Positions 54,570 through 62,531 of a DNA stretch of 64,000 nucleotides are shown here, piece by piece. Every line of letters begins with the position of its first letter. Positions within the stretch are counted from its first letter, which is position 1. Under the pieces are notes generated by a model, which was given only the letters and a program-made list of their open reading frames with translations, was not told the origin of the DNA and searched no databases. The DNA lies in the NCBI GenBank assembly GCA_003339645.1, contig QNUV01000021.1, positions 1,116,001 to 1,180,000 on the forward strand. Direction: 5' to 3'. The DNA is from Microbacterium arborescens. GTDB taxonomy: Bacteria > Actinomycetota > Actinomycetes > Actinomycetales > Microbacteriaceae. The translations under genes were made by a program, and so were the position numbers.

Positions 54570-56065
54570 GCGTCGAGAGTCGTGCCGACCTCGCCGTCGT
54601 CGGGGCGGGCCCCGCCGGTCTCTCGGCCGCCGTCACGGCTGCCGAGGCCGGGCTGCGGGTCGTCCTCGTCGACGCGGGCACGCAGACGGGCGGCCAGTAC
54701 TGGCGGCATCCCGACGAACGGCATCTCGACGCCTTCGCCGATCCCGAGCACACGGGGCACCACCACTGGGAGCACTATCGCGGGCTGCGCGATCGGCTGC
54801 GGCGTCAGGTCGAGGCTGGAGGTGTCGTCCACAGCGCCGGTCGGCAGGTGTGGCGGATCGACCGCGCGGCGGGCGCCGGGTTCCTGCTGCGGACGACCGC
54901 CGTGACCGGGGCGGATGCCGCGGCGCCGGTCGATCGCGCGATCCGCGCCGGGCGTGTGGTGCTCGCGCCCGGCGCCTACGACCGTCAGCTGCCCGTGCCG
55001 GGCTGGACGCTGCCCGGCGTCATGGCCGCCGGCGGCGTGCAGGCGATGCTGAAGGCGAACCAGGTCGCGGCCGGCCGTCGCGCCGTCGTCGCCGGAACCG
55101 GGCCGTTCCTCCTCTCGGTCGCCGCGGGACTCGCGCGGGCGGGAGTCGAGGTCGTCGCTGTCTGCGAGGCGAACGCGCTGTCGCGCTGGGCCGCGACCCC
55201 GCTGCGGGCGCTGCAGGAGCCGGGCAAGCTCATCGAGGGGGTCGGCTACGCGACGACCTTCGTCCGTGGCCGCATCCCGCTGCGCACCCGCACCGTCGTG
55301 ACGTCCGTCACGGGGGAGGGGCGCGTGACCGGCGCGACCATCGCCCGGGTGGATGCCGCGGGGCGCGTGCGTCCGGGAACCGAGCGCACCCTCGACGTCG
55401 ACCTCGTCGCCTTCGGCTGGGGCTTCACCCCGCAGATCGAGCTCGTGGTCGGTGCCGGGGCCGAGACCCGCATCGACGTCGACGGGTCGCTCGTCGCGGT
55501 CGTCGACGGCGACCAGCGCACGAGCGTGCCCGGTCTCTACGCCGCCGGCGAAGCGACCGGCATCGGCGGCGCGGTGCAGTCGTGCGCCGAGGGCGAGTTG
55601 GCAGCCCTCGCCGCGGCCGTCGACGCGGGGCTGCCGGTTGCGGCGGCCCCGGCGCGGCGCTTGCGACGGCGGATCGCCCGCGGCCGGAGCTTCGCCGTCG
55701 GGATGCACCGGGCGAGCCCCGTGCCCGAGCAATGGGCGACGTGGCTCCGCGACGACACCCTCGTGTGCCGGTGCGAGGAGGTGCCGCTTTCGGCCGTCCG
55801 CGACACGGTGACCGACCTCGCCGCCGACGACGCGCGGGATGTGCGCGTGACCGCGCGCCCCGGCATGGGGATGTGCCAGGGGCGGGTGTGCGGCTTCGCG
55901 CTCTCGTGCCTCGTCGAACGGGAAACGGGGCGACCCCGCCAGGCGGCCGACGTCGAGCCCCTCGTCCGTCGACCGATCGGCACACCCCTCCGCGTCGCAG
56001 ATCTCGCCGACCTCGCCGACCTCCCCGACCCCGCAGACCTCTCTCCTCGGAAGGAACGCTCATGA
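54566..56065 (+). CDS. FAD/NAD oxidoreductase, dehydrogenase alpha subunit
   Basis: 499 residues from GTG. First dinucleotide fold VVGAGPAGLSAAVTAAEAGL; LVDAGTQTGGQYWRHPDE; second fold RAVVAGTGPFLLSVAAGLA. The C-terminus carries a BFD-like iron-sulphur site: Cys401 and Cys403 (CRCEEV) with Cys437 and Cys442 (GMCQGRVCG). This is the HcnB-type subunit. Ends in a short run of ADL/PDP tripeptide repeats (55997-56041), which is outside the conserved domain. Confidence 0.9.
   Translation: MSVESRADLAVVGAGPAGLSAAVTAAEAGLRVVLVDAGTQTGGQYWRHPDERHLDAFADPEHTGHHHWEHYRGLRDRLRRQVEAGGVVHSAGRQVWRIDRAAGAGFLLRTTAVTGADAAAPVDRAIRAGRVVLAPGAYDRQLPVPGWTLPGVMAAGGVQAMLKANQVAAGRRAVVAGTGPFLLSVAAGLARAGVEVVAVCEANALSRWAATPLRALQEPGKLIEGVGYATTFVRGRIPLRTRTVVTSVTGEGRVTGATIARVDAAGRVRPGTERTLDVDLVAFGWGFTPQIELVVGAGAETRIDVDGSLVAVVDGDQRTSVPGLYAAGEATGIGGAVQSCAEGELAALAAAVDAGLPVAAAPARRLRRRIARGRSFAVGMHRASPVPEQWATWLRDDTLVCRCEEVPLSAVRDTVTDLAADDARDVRVTARPGMGMCQGRVCGFALSCLVERETGRPRQAADVEPLVRRPIGTPLRVADLADLADLPDPADLSPRKERS
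55997..56041. repeat. 9-bp tandem repeat at the end of a dehydrogenase gene
   Basis: Five units of nine bases (GCCGACCTC type) encode ADL ADL ADL PDP ADL just before the stop. Frame is kept by any unit change. Confidence 0.7.
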
Positions 56066-57555
56066 CCACCGCCGCCTCCCCCGCCACGGCGACGCCCGTC
56101 GCCGACACCCCGATCGCCGAGGTCGACGCGTTCGTCGGGATCGCCGCCGACGCGTCATCCGCCTGGCGTGCCGCCCCGATCGCCGTCCGGGGCGAGGCCC
56201 TGCGCGCGGTGGCCGAGGGCCTGGATGCGCGTGCCGACGACCTCGTGCTCCTCGCCGGCCGCGAGACGCATCTCGCCGAGGCGCGGCTGCGGGGTGAACT
56301 GAAGCGCACGACATTCCAGCTGCGCCTGTTCGCCGATGTGCTCGCCGAGGGGTCCTGGCTCGATGCACGCATCGATCACGCGGTCGCCGACTATCCGATG
56401 GGGGCGCCGCGCCCCGACATCCGCCGTCAGCTCGAGGGCATCGGGACGGTGCTCGTCTTCGCCGCCAGCAACTTCCCGTTCGCGTTCTCCGTCGCCGGCG
56501 GCGACACCGCCAGTGCGCTCGCGGCGGGGAACGCCGTGGTGCTCAAGGCTCACCCGGGGCACCCGCACCTGTCTGAGCTCACCGGCGAGATCGTCACGGC
56601 CGCCCTCGCGGCGGCGGGCGCGCCGGCGGGCATCTTCACGGTCATCCACGGGACGGATGCCGGGGTGCACGCGCTGCGGCATCCTGAGGTCCGTGCCGCC
56701 GCGTTCACCGGCTCGATCGCCGGTGGCCGGGCACTGTTCGACATCGCGATGTCGCGGCCCGAGCCGATCCCGTTCTACGGCGAGCTCGGCAGCGTGAACC
56801 CCGCATTCGTCACGCGCGGTGCCGCCGCGGGGCGCAGCGCGGAGATCGCCGAGCAGTTCGTCGCCTCGGTCACCGGCAGCGCGGGGCAGCTGTGCACGAA
56901 GCCCGGGCTGCTGCTTGTTCCGGCGGGGTCGGGCGTCGTCGACGCCCTCGCCTCGACCGTGCTGCCGGAGCCCTTGCCGCTGCTCAACGACTCGATCGCC
57001 TCGGGCTTCCGCCGCGCGCTGGATGGCGCCGCGGGGCATGACGGGGTCGACGTGCTCGCCGGGACGCCCTCGTCGGACGGCGACGCGCCGCCCGCGCCGG
57101 CGCTGCTGCGGACGACCGCCGCCGCGGTGATCGCCGACCCCGACGCACTCGTATCGGAGATGTTCGGGCCGGCGGCTCTCGTCGCCGAGTACGACGACGA
57201 CGCCCAGCTCGTGGCGGTCGCGAAGCTGCTCGAGGGTCAGCTGACCGCGACGATCGTCGCCGAGGAGGGCGATGCGGTGGCGGCCGAGCTGCTGCCGGTG
57301 CTCGCGACGAAAGCCGGACGGGTGCTGTGGAACCAGTGGCCGACCGGCGTCTCCGTGACGTGGGCGCAGCAGCACGGGGGGCCGTACCCCGCGACGACAG
57401 CGGTCGGCACGACGTCGGTCGGAACCGCCGCGATCACCCGCTTCCTGCGGCCGGTCGCGTACCAGAACGTGCCCGACGCGCTGCTGCCCGCCGCGTTGCA
57501 GGAGGCCAACCCGCTGGGCATCCCCCGTCGCGTCGACGGCATCCTGCACCCCTGA
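56062..57555 (+). CDS. Alpha-ketoglutarate semialdehyde dehydrogenase
   Basis: 497 residues of the aldehyde dehydrogenase superfamily: ASNFPFAFSVAGGDTASALA, VVLKAHPGHPHLSELTGEIV, general base Glu241 in YGELGSVNPAF and nucleophile Cys278 in GQLCTKPG. The HPGHP and LGSVNP stretches are those of the NADP-linked 2,5-dioxovalerate dehydrogenase group. It completes the pathway by oxidising the semialdehyde to 2-oxoglutarate. The start overlaps the previous stop; AAGGAA lies upstream. Last gene of the locus; a 62-bp palindrome follows after 25 bases. Confidence 0.93.
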   Translation: MTTAASPATATPVADTPIAEVDAFVGIAADASSAWRAAPIAVRGEALRAVAEGLDARADDLVLLAGRETHLAEARLRGELKRTTFQLRLFADVLAEGSWLDARIDHAVADYPMGAPRPDIRRQLEGIGTVLVFAASNFPFAFSVAGGDTASALAAGNAVVLKAHPGHPHLSELTGEIVTAALAAAGAPAGIFTVIHGTDAGVHALRHPEVRAAAFTGSIAGGRALFDIAMSRPEPIPFYGELGSVNPAFVTRGAAAGRSAEIAEQFVASVTGSAGQLCTKPGLLLVPAGSGVVDALASTVLPEPLPLLNDSIASGFRRALDGAAGHDGVDVLAGTPSSDGDAPPAPALLRTTAAAVIADPDALVSEMFGPAALVAEYDDDAQLVAVAKLLEGQLTATIVAEEGDAVAAELLPVLATKAGRVLWNQWPTGVSVTWAQQHGGPYPATTAVGTTSVGTAAITRFLRPVAYQNVPDALLPAALQEANPLGIPRRVDGILHP

Positions 57556-57580
57556 CCCCGCCCCCGCCGGGCGCGCCCCT

Positions 57581-57642
57581 GTCGACTCGCCACGAACTGC
57601 GGATCCCGCACCCCTTGGACCCGCCTTTTGTGGCGACTCGAC
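57581..57642. repeat. 62-bp palindromic element, copy A
   Basis: Left arm GTCGACTCGCCAC, right arm GTGGCGACTCGAC, inner conserved blocks CGAACTGCGGAT and GGACCCGC. It lies 25 bases after the stop of the aldehyde dehydrogenase gene. Three further copies of identical length are at 57677, 62380 and 63292. Confidence 0.85.
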
Positions 57643-57676
57643 GGGATGGGCCCCGTCCGGCCCGGCCAACCCATAC

Positions 57677-57738
57677 GTCGACTCGCCACGAACTGCGGAT
57701 GCCGGCACGCCCGGACCCGCGCTTTCTGGCGAGTCGAC
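57677..57738. repeat. 62-bp palindromic element, copy B
   Basis: Left arm GTCGACTCGCCA, right arm TGGCGAGTCGAC (perfect complements), inner CGAACTGCGGATGCCGG and GGACCCGC. Same orientation as copy A and 34 bases after it, ending 7 bases before the stop codon of the minus-strand RpiR gene, so the pair A-B separates two convergent genes. Confidence 0.85.
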
Positions 57739-57745
57739 GGGCAGG

Positions 57746-58612
57746 TCACCTCAGGTGCTGGGTGTTGACGGCGGCGCGGGTGGCGCTGAGCGCCGCGTCG
57801 AGGTCGGGGTAGCGCAGCTGCGCTACCCGGATGAAGACGAAGTCGGCGACCGCGAGCTGCGCCATCCGGCTCGCGAGCGCGGCGGCGCGCAGGGTCGCCT
57901 CCCGTGCCGGGGTGCGCAGGGTGGCGGATGCCGCGGCCGCGAGGGGCGACGCGGTGTCGTTGGTGATCGCGACCGTGAACGCTCCCGCGTCGGAGGCGAT
58001 CTCGACGGCTCGGAGCACGTCGATCGTGCCGCCGCTGAACGAGAACGCGATCGCGGTGGTGCGCGCGTCGGCAAGGGCTGCGTGCACGAGCTGCACGTGC
58101 GTGTCGTGCGAGCTCAGGCACATGATCCCGATGCGCTGCAGCTTCTGCGCGAGGTCGGCAGCGGCGAGGCCCGACGCGCCGACGCCGAAGGTGACGACGC
58201 GATCGCTGTCGGCGATCGCCCGGGCGACGCGCTCGAGGGCCTCGAGATCGAGCATCCGGCCGGTCTGCTCGATCGTGCGCGCCTCGTGGAACGCGACCTT
58301 CGCGACCATCTCGGCGGGCGAGTCGGAGGGGTTGAGCTCGCCCTCGGCGATGTTCGAGCGCTCGAGCTCGATCGCTCGCCGCGAGACCTCCTGTGCGAGC
58401 TCGACGCGGAATGACGGATAGCCCGCGAATCCGAGGCTCTTCGCGAAGCGCACGACCGACGCCTGCGACACCGACGCGCGCTCGGCGAGACTGGTGACGG
58501 TCGCGGTCACCGCGAAAGACGGATCGTCGAGCACCGCGCGAGCCACCTGCACCTCAGCCGGGCGCAGGCGGGGGATGATCGCGCGGGTCGCTTCGAGGAC
58601 GTCGCCGTCCAT
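57746..58612 (-). CDS. RpiR/MurR-family regulator with SIS domain
   Basis: 288 residues. N-terminal HTH_6: VTSLAERASVSQASVVRFAK, SLGFAGYPSFRVELAQEV. SIS sugar-phosphate-binding domain from about residue 115: DRVVTFGVGASGLAAADLAQ, TTAIAFSFSGGTIDVLRAVE, VAITNDTASPLAAAA. Divergent from murQ, as MurR is in E. coli and Staphylococcus, so it probably senses N-acetylmuramic acid 6-phosphate and controls the murQ-murP-mupG operon. Confidence 0.9.
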   Translation of the reverse strand: MDGDVLEATRAIIPRLRPAEVQVARAVLDDPSFAVTATVTSLAERASVSQASVVRFAKSLGFAGYPSFRVELAQEVSRRAIELERSNIAEGELNPSDSPAEMVAKVAFHEARTIEQTGRMLDLEALERVARAIADSDRVVTFGVGASGLAAADLAQKLQRIGIMCLSSHDTHVQLVHAALADARTTAIAFSFSGGTIDVLRAVEIASDAGAFTVAITNDTASPLAAAASATLRTPAREATLRAAALASRMAQLAVADFVFIRVAQLRYPDLDAALSATRAAVNTQHLR

Positions 58613-58647
58613 GTGCCTCCTCGGGAAGTCGGTTCAGTCTTCCACAG

Positions 58648-58662
58648 ATCTTGACAAAAGAT
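58648..58662. promoter_or_regulatory. Divergent promoter/operator candidate, murR-murQ
   Basis: Inverted repeat ATCTT-N5-AAGAT, which contains the -35-like hexamer TTGACA (58651-58656, plus strand). It lies about midway in the 126-base gap between the RpiR gene and murQ. A second AT-richer stretch, TGTGAAACAACGT (58680-58692), follows downstream. No clear -10 was found for murQ. Confidence 0.4.
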
Positions 58663-58738
58663 GCCGCAAAGAGCACCCTGTGTGAAACAACGTGCCACGC
58701 ACCCATCGGCGTGCGCAGCATCCCGACGAGGAGCACCC

Positions 58739-59644
58739 GTGACCACCCCGCACCCGACCCCCGCCACCGAGACGCCCAACCCGCTCACCGGCGAGCTCGA
58801 CGCGATGTCCATCGACGAGATCCTCCGCGTCATGAATGACGAGGATGCCGGCGTGGCCGGCGCAGTCTCCGCGGCCATCCCCGAGATCGCCCGAGCCGTC
58901 GACCTCGCTGTCGCCGCACTCTCGGCCGGAGGACGCCTCGTCTACCAGGGGGCCGGCACGAGCGGCCGCCTCGGGGTCCTCGACGCGGCCGAGTGCCCGC
59001 CCACCTTCGGCACCGACCCCGCGCAGGTCGTCGGCCTGCTCGCCGGCGGTCACGAGGCGATGTTCCGCGCGATCGAGGGAGCGGAGGACTCCCGCGAGCT
59101 CGGCGCCGACGACCTCTCCGGCATCGGACTCACCGAGCGCGACGTCGTCGTGGGCATCGCGGCATCCGGTCGCACGCCCTACGTCATCGGCGGACTCGAC
59201 GAGGCCCGCCGGATCGGCGCCGCGACGGTGGCGATCTCGTGCAGCCCGAACGCCGAGATCAGCGCCCACGCCGACGTCGCGATCGAGATCGACAACGGTC
59301 CCGAAGTGCTGACCGGCTCGACCCGGCTCAAGGCCGGCACGAGCCAGAAGCTCGTGCTCAACATGATCTCGACGGCCACTATGGTGCGTCTCGGCAAGGT
59401 CTACGGCAACCTCATGGTCGACGTGCGCCCGAGCAACGAGAAGCTCGTCGCCCGTGCCGTCCGGATCGTGCAGGCCGCGACCGACTGCGACACGGCGACC
59501 GCGCGCCGCGCGCTCGACGAGGCTGACGGTCACGCCAAGACCGCGATCGTCGCGATCCTCTGCGACGTTGACACGGCGACCGCCCGCGAGCGGCTGAGTG
59601 CGGGCGCGGGCTTCGTCCGCGAGGCCGTGCGCCCACGCGGCTGA
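58739..59644 (+). CDS. murQ: N-acetylmuramic acid 6-phosphate etherase MurQ
   Basis: 301 residues from GTG, preceded by GAGGAG. MurQ signatures: RLVYQGAGTSGRLGVLDAAE with CPPTFGTDP (catalytic Glu85), AIEGAEDSRELG, VVGIAASGRTPYVIGGLDEA, and the C-terminal TSQKLVLNMISTATMVRLGK. It cleaves the lactyl ether of MurNAc 6-phosphate to GlcNAc 6-phosphate and D-lactate in the cytoplasm. An earlier in-frame ATG exists but lacks a ribosome site. Confidence 0.96.
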   Translation: MTTPHPTPATETPNPLTGELDAMSIDEILRVMNDEDAGVAGAVSAAIPEIARAVDLAVAALSAGGRLVYQGAGTSGRLGVLDAAECPPTFGTDPAQVVGLLAGGHEAMFRAIEGAEDSRELGADDLSGIGLTERDVVVGIAASGRTPYVIGGLDEARRIGAATVAISCSPNAEISAHADVAIEIDNGPEVLTGSTRLKAGTSQKLVLNMISTATMVRLGKVYGNLMVDVRPSNEKLVARAVRIVQAATDCDTATARRALDEADGHAKTAIVAILCDVDTATARERLSAGAGFVREAVRPRG

Positions 59645-59718
59645 CCCGCGGTCGCAAGCCGCACCAGCACCGAACCCAGCACCCGACACCCGAACCCCGT
59701 CCGCCGGAAGGAATCACC

Positions 59719-61254
59719 GTGGATTACCCCGAACTCAGCGAGGAGATCCTGCCGCTCGTCGGCGGCTCGCAGAACATCGCCTCGTACACGAACTGCATGA
59801 CGCGGCTGCGACTGAACCTGCACGACCCGTCGAAAGCGGATGTCGCGGCGCTGCGGCGCCTGGACGGCGTCATGGGAGTCGTCGACGGTCCGCAGCTGCA
59901 GGTCGTCGTCGGTCCCGGACACGCACAGCGCCTGCGCGACGCCTTCGCCGAGGTCGTCGATGCTCCGGCCGAGGCTCCCGTCGACGACCCCGAGGACGAG
60001 GTCGCCGACATCGCCGCGGCTGCGGCGGGGAGCCGTGCCGCGGGAGCGCGGGCATCCGGCGGCGGCGAGCCCGTCGACGCGGCGACCGACCTGCGCACGC
60101 TGCAGCAGCAGAACACGCAGAAGGTGAAGTCGCGGCACACCTCGCGGGTGCACGGGCTGTTCCGTCACATCGCGAACATCTTCGTGCCCATCATCCCGGG
60201 GTTCATCGCCTGCGGACTCGTCGTGGCGATCGGAAACATCTGGAAGCTCATCGACCCGAGCGTCACCGCCAACCCGTGGTTCCTGGTGTTCGCCGCCCTC
60301 GGCACGATCGTCGTCACCTCGCTCAACCTCATCGTGGGTCTGAACACGGCGAAGGAGTTCGGCGGCACCCCGGTGCTCGGACTCATCGCCGGTGCGATCT
60401 CGTACCTCCCCGCGCTCGCCGGCATCGCCGCGACGACGGCCGCCGACGGCACGGTCACCCCCGCTCAGCCGCTCGTCCTTCCGCTGTTCGGCGAGCTCAA
60501 GCCCGCGCTCGGCGGCATCATCGGCGTCATGGTCACGGCGTGGCTGTTCACGGTCATCGAGAAGTGGATCCGCAAGCGCGTTCCCGCCTGGGCCGACCTC
60601 TTCGTCGTGCCGGTCGTGACGCTTCTCATCGGCGCCGTCATCTGCATCTTCGTGATCATGCCGATCTCGGGCCTGCTCATGCAGGGCATCAACTGGCTGC
60701 TCATCGACTTCGCCCTCGAGCGCGGCGGCGTCATCGGCGGATACCTGCTGTCGTCGCTGTTCCTGCCCCTGGTCATGCTCGGCATCCACCAGGGCCTGAC
60801 CCCGATCCACGCGCAGCTCATCACCGACCACGGCTTCACGGAGCTGCTGCCGGTTCTGGCGATGGCCGGGGCGGGCGAGGTCGGCATGGCGATCGCGATC
60901 TTCCTCAAGACCAAGAGCACCCGGCTGAAGAACATCATCCGTGCGGCCCTTCCGATCGGGGTGCTCGGGGTCGGCGAACCCCTCATCTACGGCGTCTCGC
61001 TCCCGCTGTTCTACCCCCTCATCACGGCGTGCCTCGGCGGTGGTTTCGGCGGTGCGTTCGTCGCCTTCGGCATCCAGGCCACGGGAGGATTCGGCGCCGG
61101 TGCGCTCGGCCTCTCGGGCGTGCTCATGACCGCCGTCATCACGAACGGCGCGTGGCTCTGGTACGTCGGCGGCCTCGTGATCTCGTACATCATGGGCTTC
61201 GTGCTGACCTGGTTCTTCGGGTTCAAGGAGCACATGGTCGAGCGGCTCGGCTGA
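59719..61254 (+). CDS. murP: PTS EIIBC component, MurP-like
   Basis: 511 residues from GTG after AAGGAA. EIIB domain: IASYTNCMTRLRLNL with phospho-Cys26. An Ala-rich linker (about 90-135) joins EIIC with about ten helices: VPIIPGFIACGLVVAIGNIW, GLNTAKEFGGTPVLGLIAG, LGIHQGLTPIHAQLITDHGF, VLGVGEPLIYGVSLPLFYPL. Lacks EIIA, as MurP does, and would use the EIIA of another system. Flanked by murQ and mupG, so it should import and phosphorylate MurNAc or the GlcNAc-MurNAc disaccharide. Confidence 0.9.
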   Translation: MDYPELSEEILPLVGGSQNIASYTNCMTRLRLNLHDPSKADVAALRRLDGVMGVVDGPQLQVVVGPGHAQRLRDAFAEVVDAPAEAPVDDPEDEVADIAAAAAGSRAAGARASGGGEPVDAATDLRTLQQQNTQKVKSRHTSRVHGLFRHIANIFVPIIPGFIACGLVVAIGNIWKLIDPSVTANPWFLVFAALGTIVVTSLNLIVGLNTAKEFGGTPVLGLIAGAISYLPALAGIAATTAADGTVTPAQPLVLPLFGELKPALGGIIGVMVTAWLFTVIEKWIRKRVPAWADLFVVPVVTLLIGAVICIFVIMPISGLLMQGINWLLIDFALERGGVIGGYLLSSLFLPLVMLGIHQGLTPIHAQLITDHGFTELLPVLAMAGAGEVGMAIAIFLKTKSTRLKNIIRAALPIGVLGVGEPLIYGVSLPLFYPLITACLGGGFGGAFVAFGIQATGGFGAGALGLSGVLMTAVITNGAWLWYVGGLVISYIMGFVLTWFFGFKEHMVERLG

Positions 61255-61269
61255 GACGGGAGCGCCCCG

Positions 61270-62352
61270 ATGCTGTTCTCGATCTACCCCACGGATGCCG
61301 CCGAGACGCGGCGGGCCGTCATCGACCAGGTGCTCGCGACGGCGCCGTCGCCCACAGCGGCGCCCGGCGCGTCCGTCGACTGCGGTGACGAGCGGATGCT
61401 GTTCACCTCGCTGCACATGGTCGACACCGGCGAGCTCGATGCGTTCGGCGACGTGCTGCGCGCGGCGCACGACGACGACGGACTGACCTTCTGCGCCGAC
61501 GTCTCGCCCGTCGCGCTCGAGCACGTCGTGGCCGGCGAAGAGGGGTGGGGCTGGCTCGCGCGCCGCGGCATCACGATGCTGCGACTCGACTACGGCTTCG
61601 ACGCGCATGAGATCGGCCGGATCGCCGAGGCCTCGGGGTGCCGCATCGCCGTCAACGCGAGCACCGTCGACGCGGCGTTCCTCGACGAGCTGGCGGGGCT
61701 GCCCGTCGCCGGGTGGCACAACTTCTACCCGCGCCCCGAGACCGGACTCACGACGTCGTTCCTCGTGGCGCAGTCGCGGCTGTTCCTCGACCGGGGGATG
61801 CCGGTGTTCGCGTTCATCCCCGGCGAGCGCGAGCTGCGTGCACCGCTGCACCTCGGTCTGCCGACGCTCGAGGAGCAGCGGCACCGAAACGCCTGGCGCT
61901 CGTACCTCCAGCTGCGGCGGCTCGTTCCCGAGGCGGTCGTCGTCTGCGCCGAGGGCGCGGTGGCCGACGACCACGCGGCCTGGATCGCGGAGTTCGAGGC
62001 GACGGGCACGGTGACGCTGCCGGTGGTGGGGCTCGATGCCGCGGCATCCGTGCTGGTGGAGCGGCCCTGGCGGTTGCGGGTCGAGGAGGCGGCGGCATCC
62101 TTCCGGCTGGACGAGACGCGCGGCGGCATCCGTCCTTCGCGCATCCGCAACGCCGATGCGCGCGAGCGCGGCAGCCTGCAGGCCGACCTCGACGTCTACG
62201 GGCGGTACCGGGGCGAGGTGCACCTGATGCGCGTCGATCGCCCGCTCGACGCGGGCCAGGCTCGCATCGGCGAGGTCGCGGCGCCCTACCGAGGCATCAT
62301 CGACGACCTGCGCCCCGGCCAGCTCCTCCGCCTGCTCCCCTTCCCCGCCTGA
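61270..62352 (+). CDS. mupG: 6-phospho-N-acetylmuramidase MupG (DUF871 family)
   Basis: 360 residues, the usual size. DUF871/GH170 features: FSIYPTDAAE near the N-terminus, MLFTSLHMVDTGELDAFGDV, GLTFCADVSPVALEHV, TMLRLDYGFDAHEIGRIAEA, VAGWHNFYPRPETGLTTSFL, and the smaller C-terminal domain with RDETRGGIRPSRIR-like text (FRLDETRGGIRPSRI). In Staphylococcus aureus MupG splits MurNAc6P-GlcNAc inside the cell next to murQ, murP and murR. The identical gene set here gives good support. Confidence 0.9.
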   Translation: MLFSIYPTDAAETRRAVIDQVLATAPSPTAAPGASVDCGDERMLFTSLHMVDTGELDAFGDVLRAAHDDDGLTFCADVSPVALEHVVAGEEGWGWLARRGITMLRLDYGFDAHEIGRIAEASGCRIAVNASTVDAAFLDELAGLPVAGWHNFYPRPETGLTTSFLVAQSRLFLDRGMPVFAFIPGERELRAPLHLGLPTLEEQRHRNAWRSYLQLRRLVPEAVVVCAEGAVADDHAAWIAEFEATGTVTLPVVGLDAAASVLVERPWRLRVEEAAASFRLDETRGGIRPSRIRNADARERGSLQADLDVYGRYRGEVHLMRVDRPLDAGQARIGEVAAPYRGIIDDLRPGQLLRLLPFPA

Positions 62353-62379
62353 CCCCCGCCTCGACCCCCGCCTCGACCC

Positions 62380-62441
62380 GTCGAGGCGCCACGAAATGCG
62401 GATGCGGTCGGCCCCGGACCCGCTGTTTCTGGCGACTCGAC
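62380..62441. repeat. 62-bp palindromic element, copy C
   Basis: Left arm GTCGAGGCGCCACGAAATGC, right end TTTCTGGCGACTCGAC, inner GGACCCGC. It starts 28 bases after the mupG stop. The left arm differs from the others (GAGGCG for GACTCG) so the outer pairing is weaker. Confidence 0.8.
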
Positions 62442-62464
62442 GGGGATAGAGGGGGGTGGGGGCT

Positions 62465-62470
62465 TACGCT
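62465..62470 (+). promoter_or_regulatory. -10 element, probable leaderless start of the kinase gene
   Basis: TACGCT ends 7 bases before the GTG at 62478, which supports this GTG as the start despite the repetitive sequence after it. Confidence 0.45.
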
Positions 62471-62477
62471 CGGGCGC

Positions 62478-62531
62478 GTGCGGGAAGTGGGGGATGTGGG
62501 GGAAGTGGGGGAAGTGGGGGATGCGGGGGAG
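62478..62531. repeat. 9-bp tandem repeat at the start of the kinase gene
   Basis: Six units of GTGGGGGA(A/T)-type sequence encode VRE VGD VGE VGE VGD AGE right from the start codon. Several GTG codons occur in the repeat, so unit gain or loss would also move possible starts, always in frame. Confidence 0.75.

Noticed and set aside
59530-62223. Long minus-strand frame of about 900 codons opposite murQ-murP-mupG
   Set aside because: Its sequence is Arg/Asp/His-rich shadow text without motifs, while the plus-strand genes are clear family members.
62478-62531. Phase-variable switch by the 9-bp repeat
   Set aside because: Unit length is a multiple of three, so slippage cannot turn the gene on or off; kept only as a length-variation candidate.
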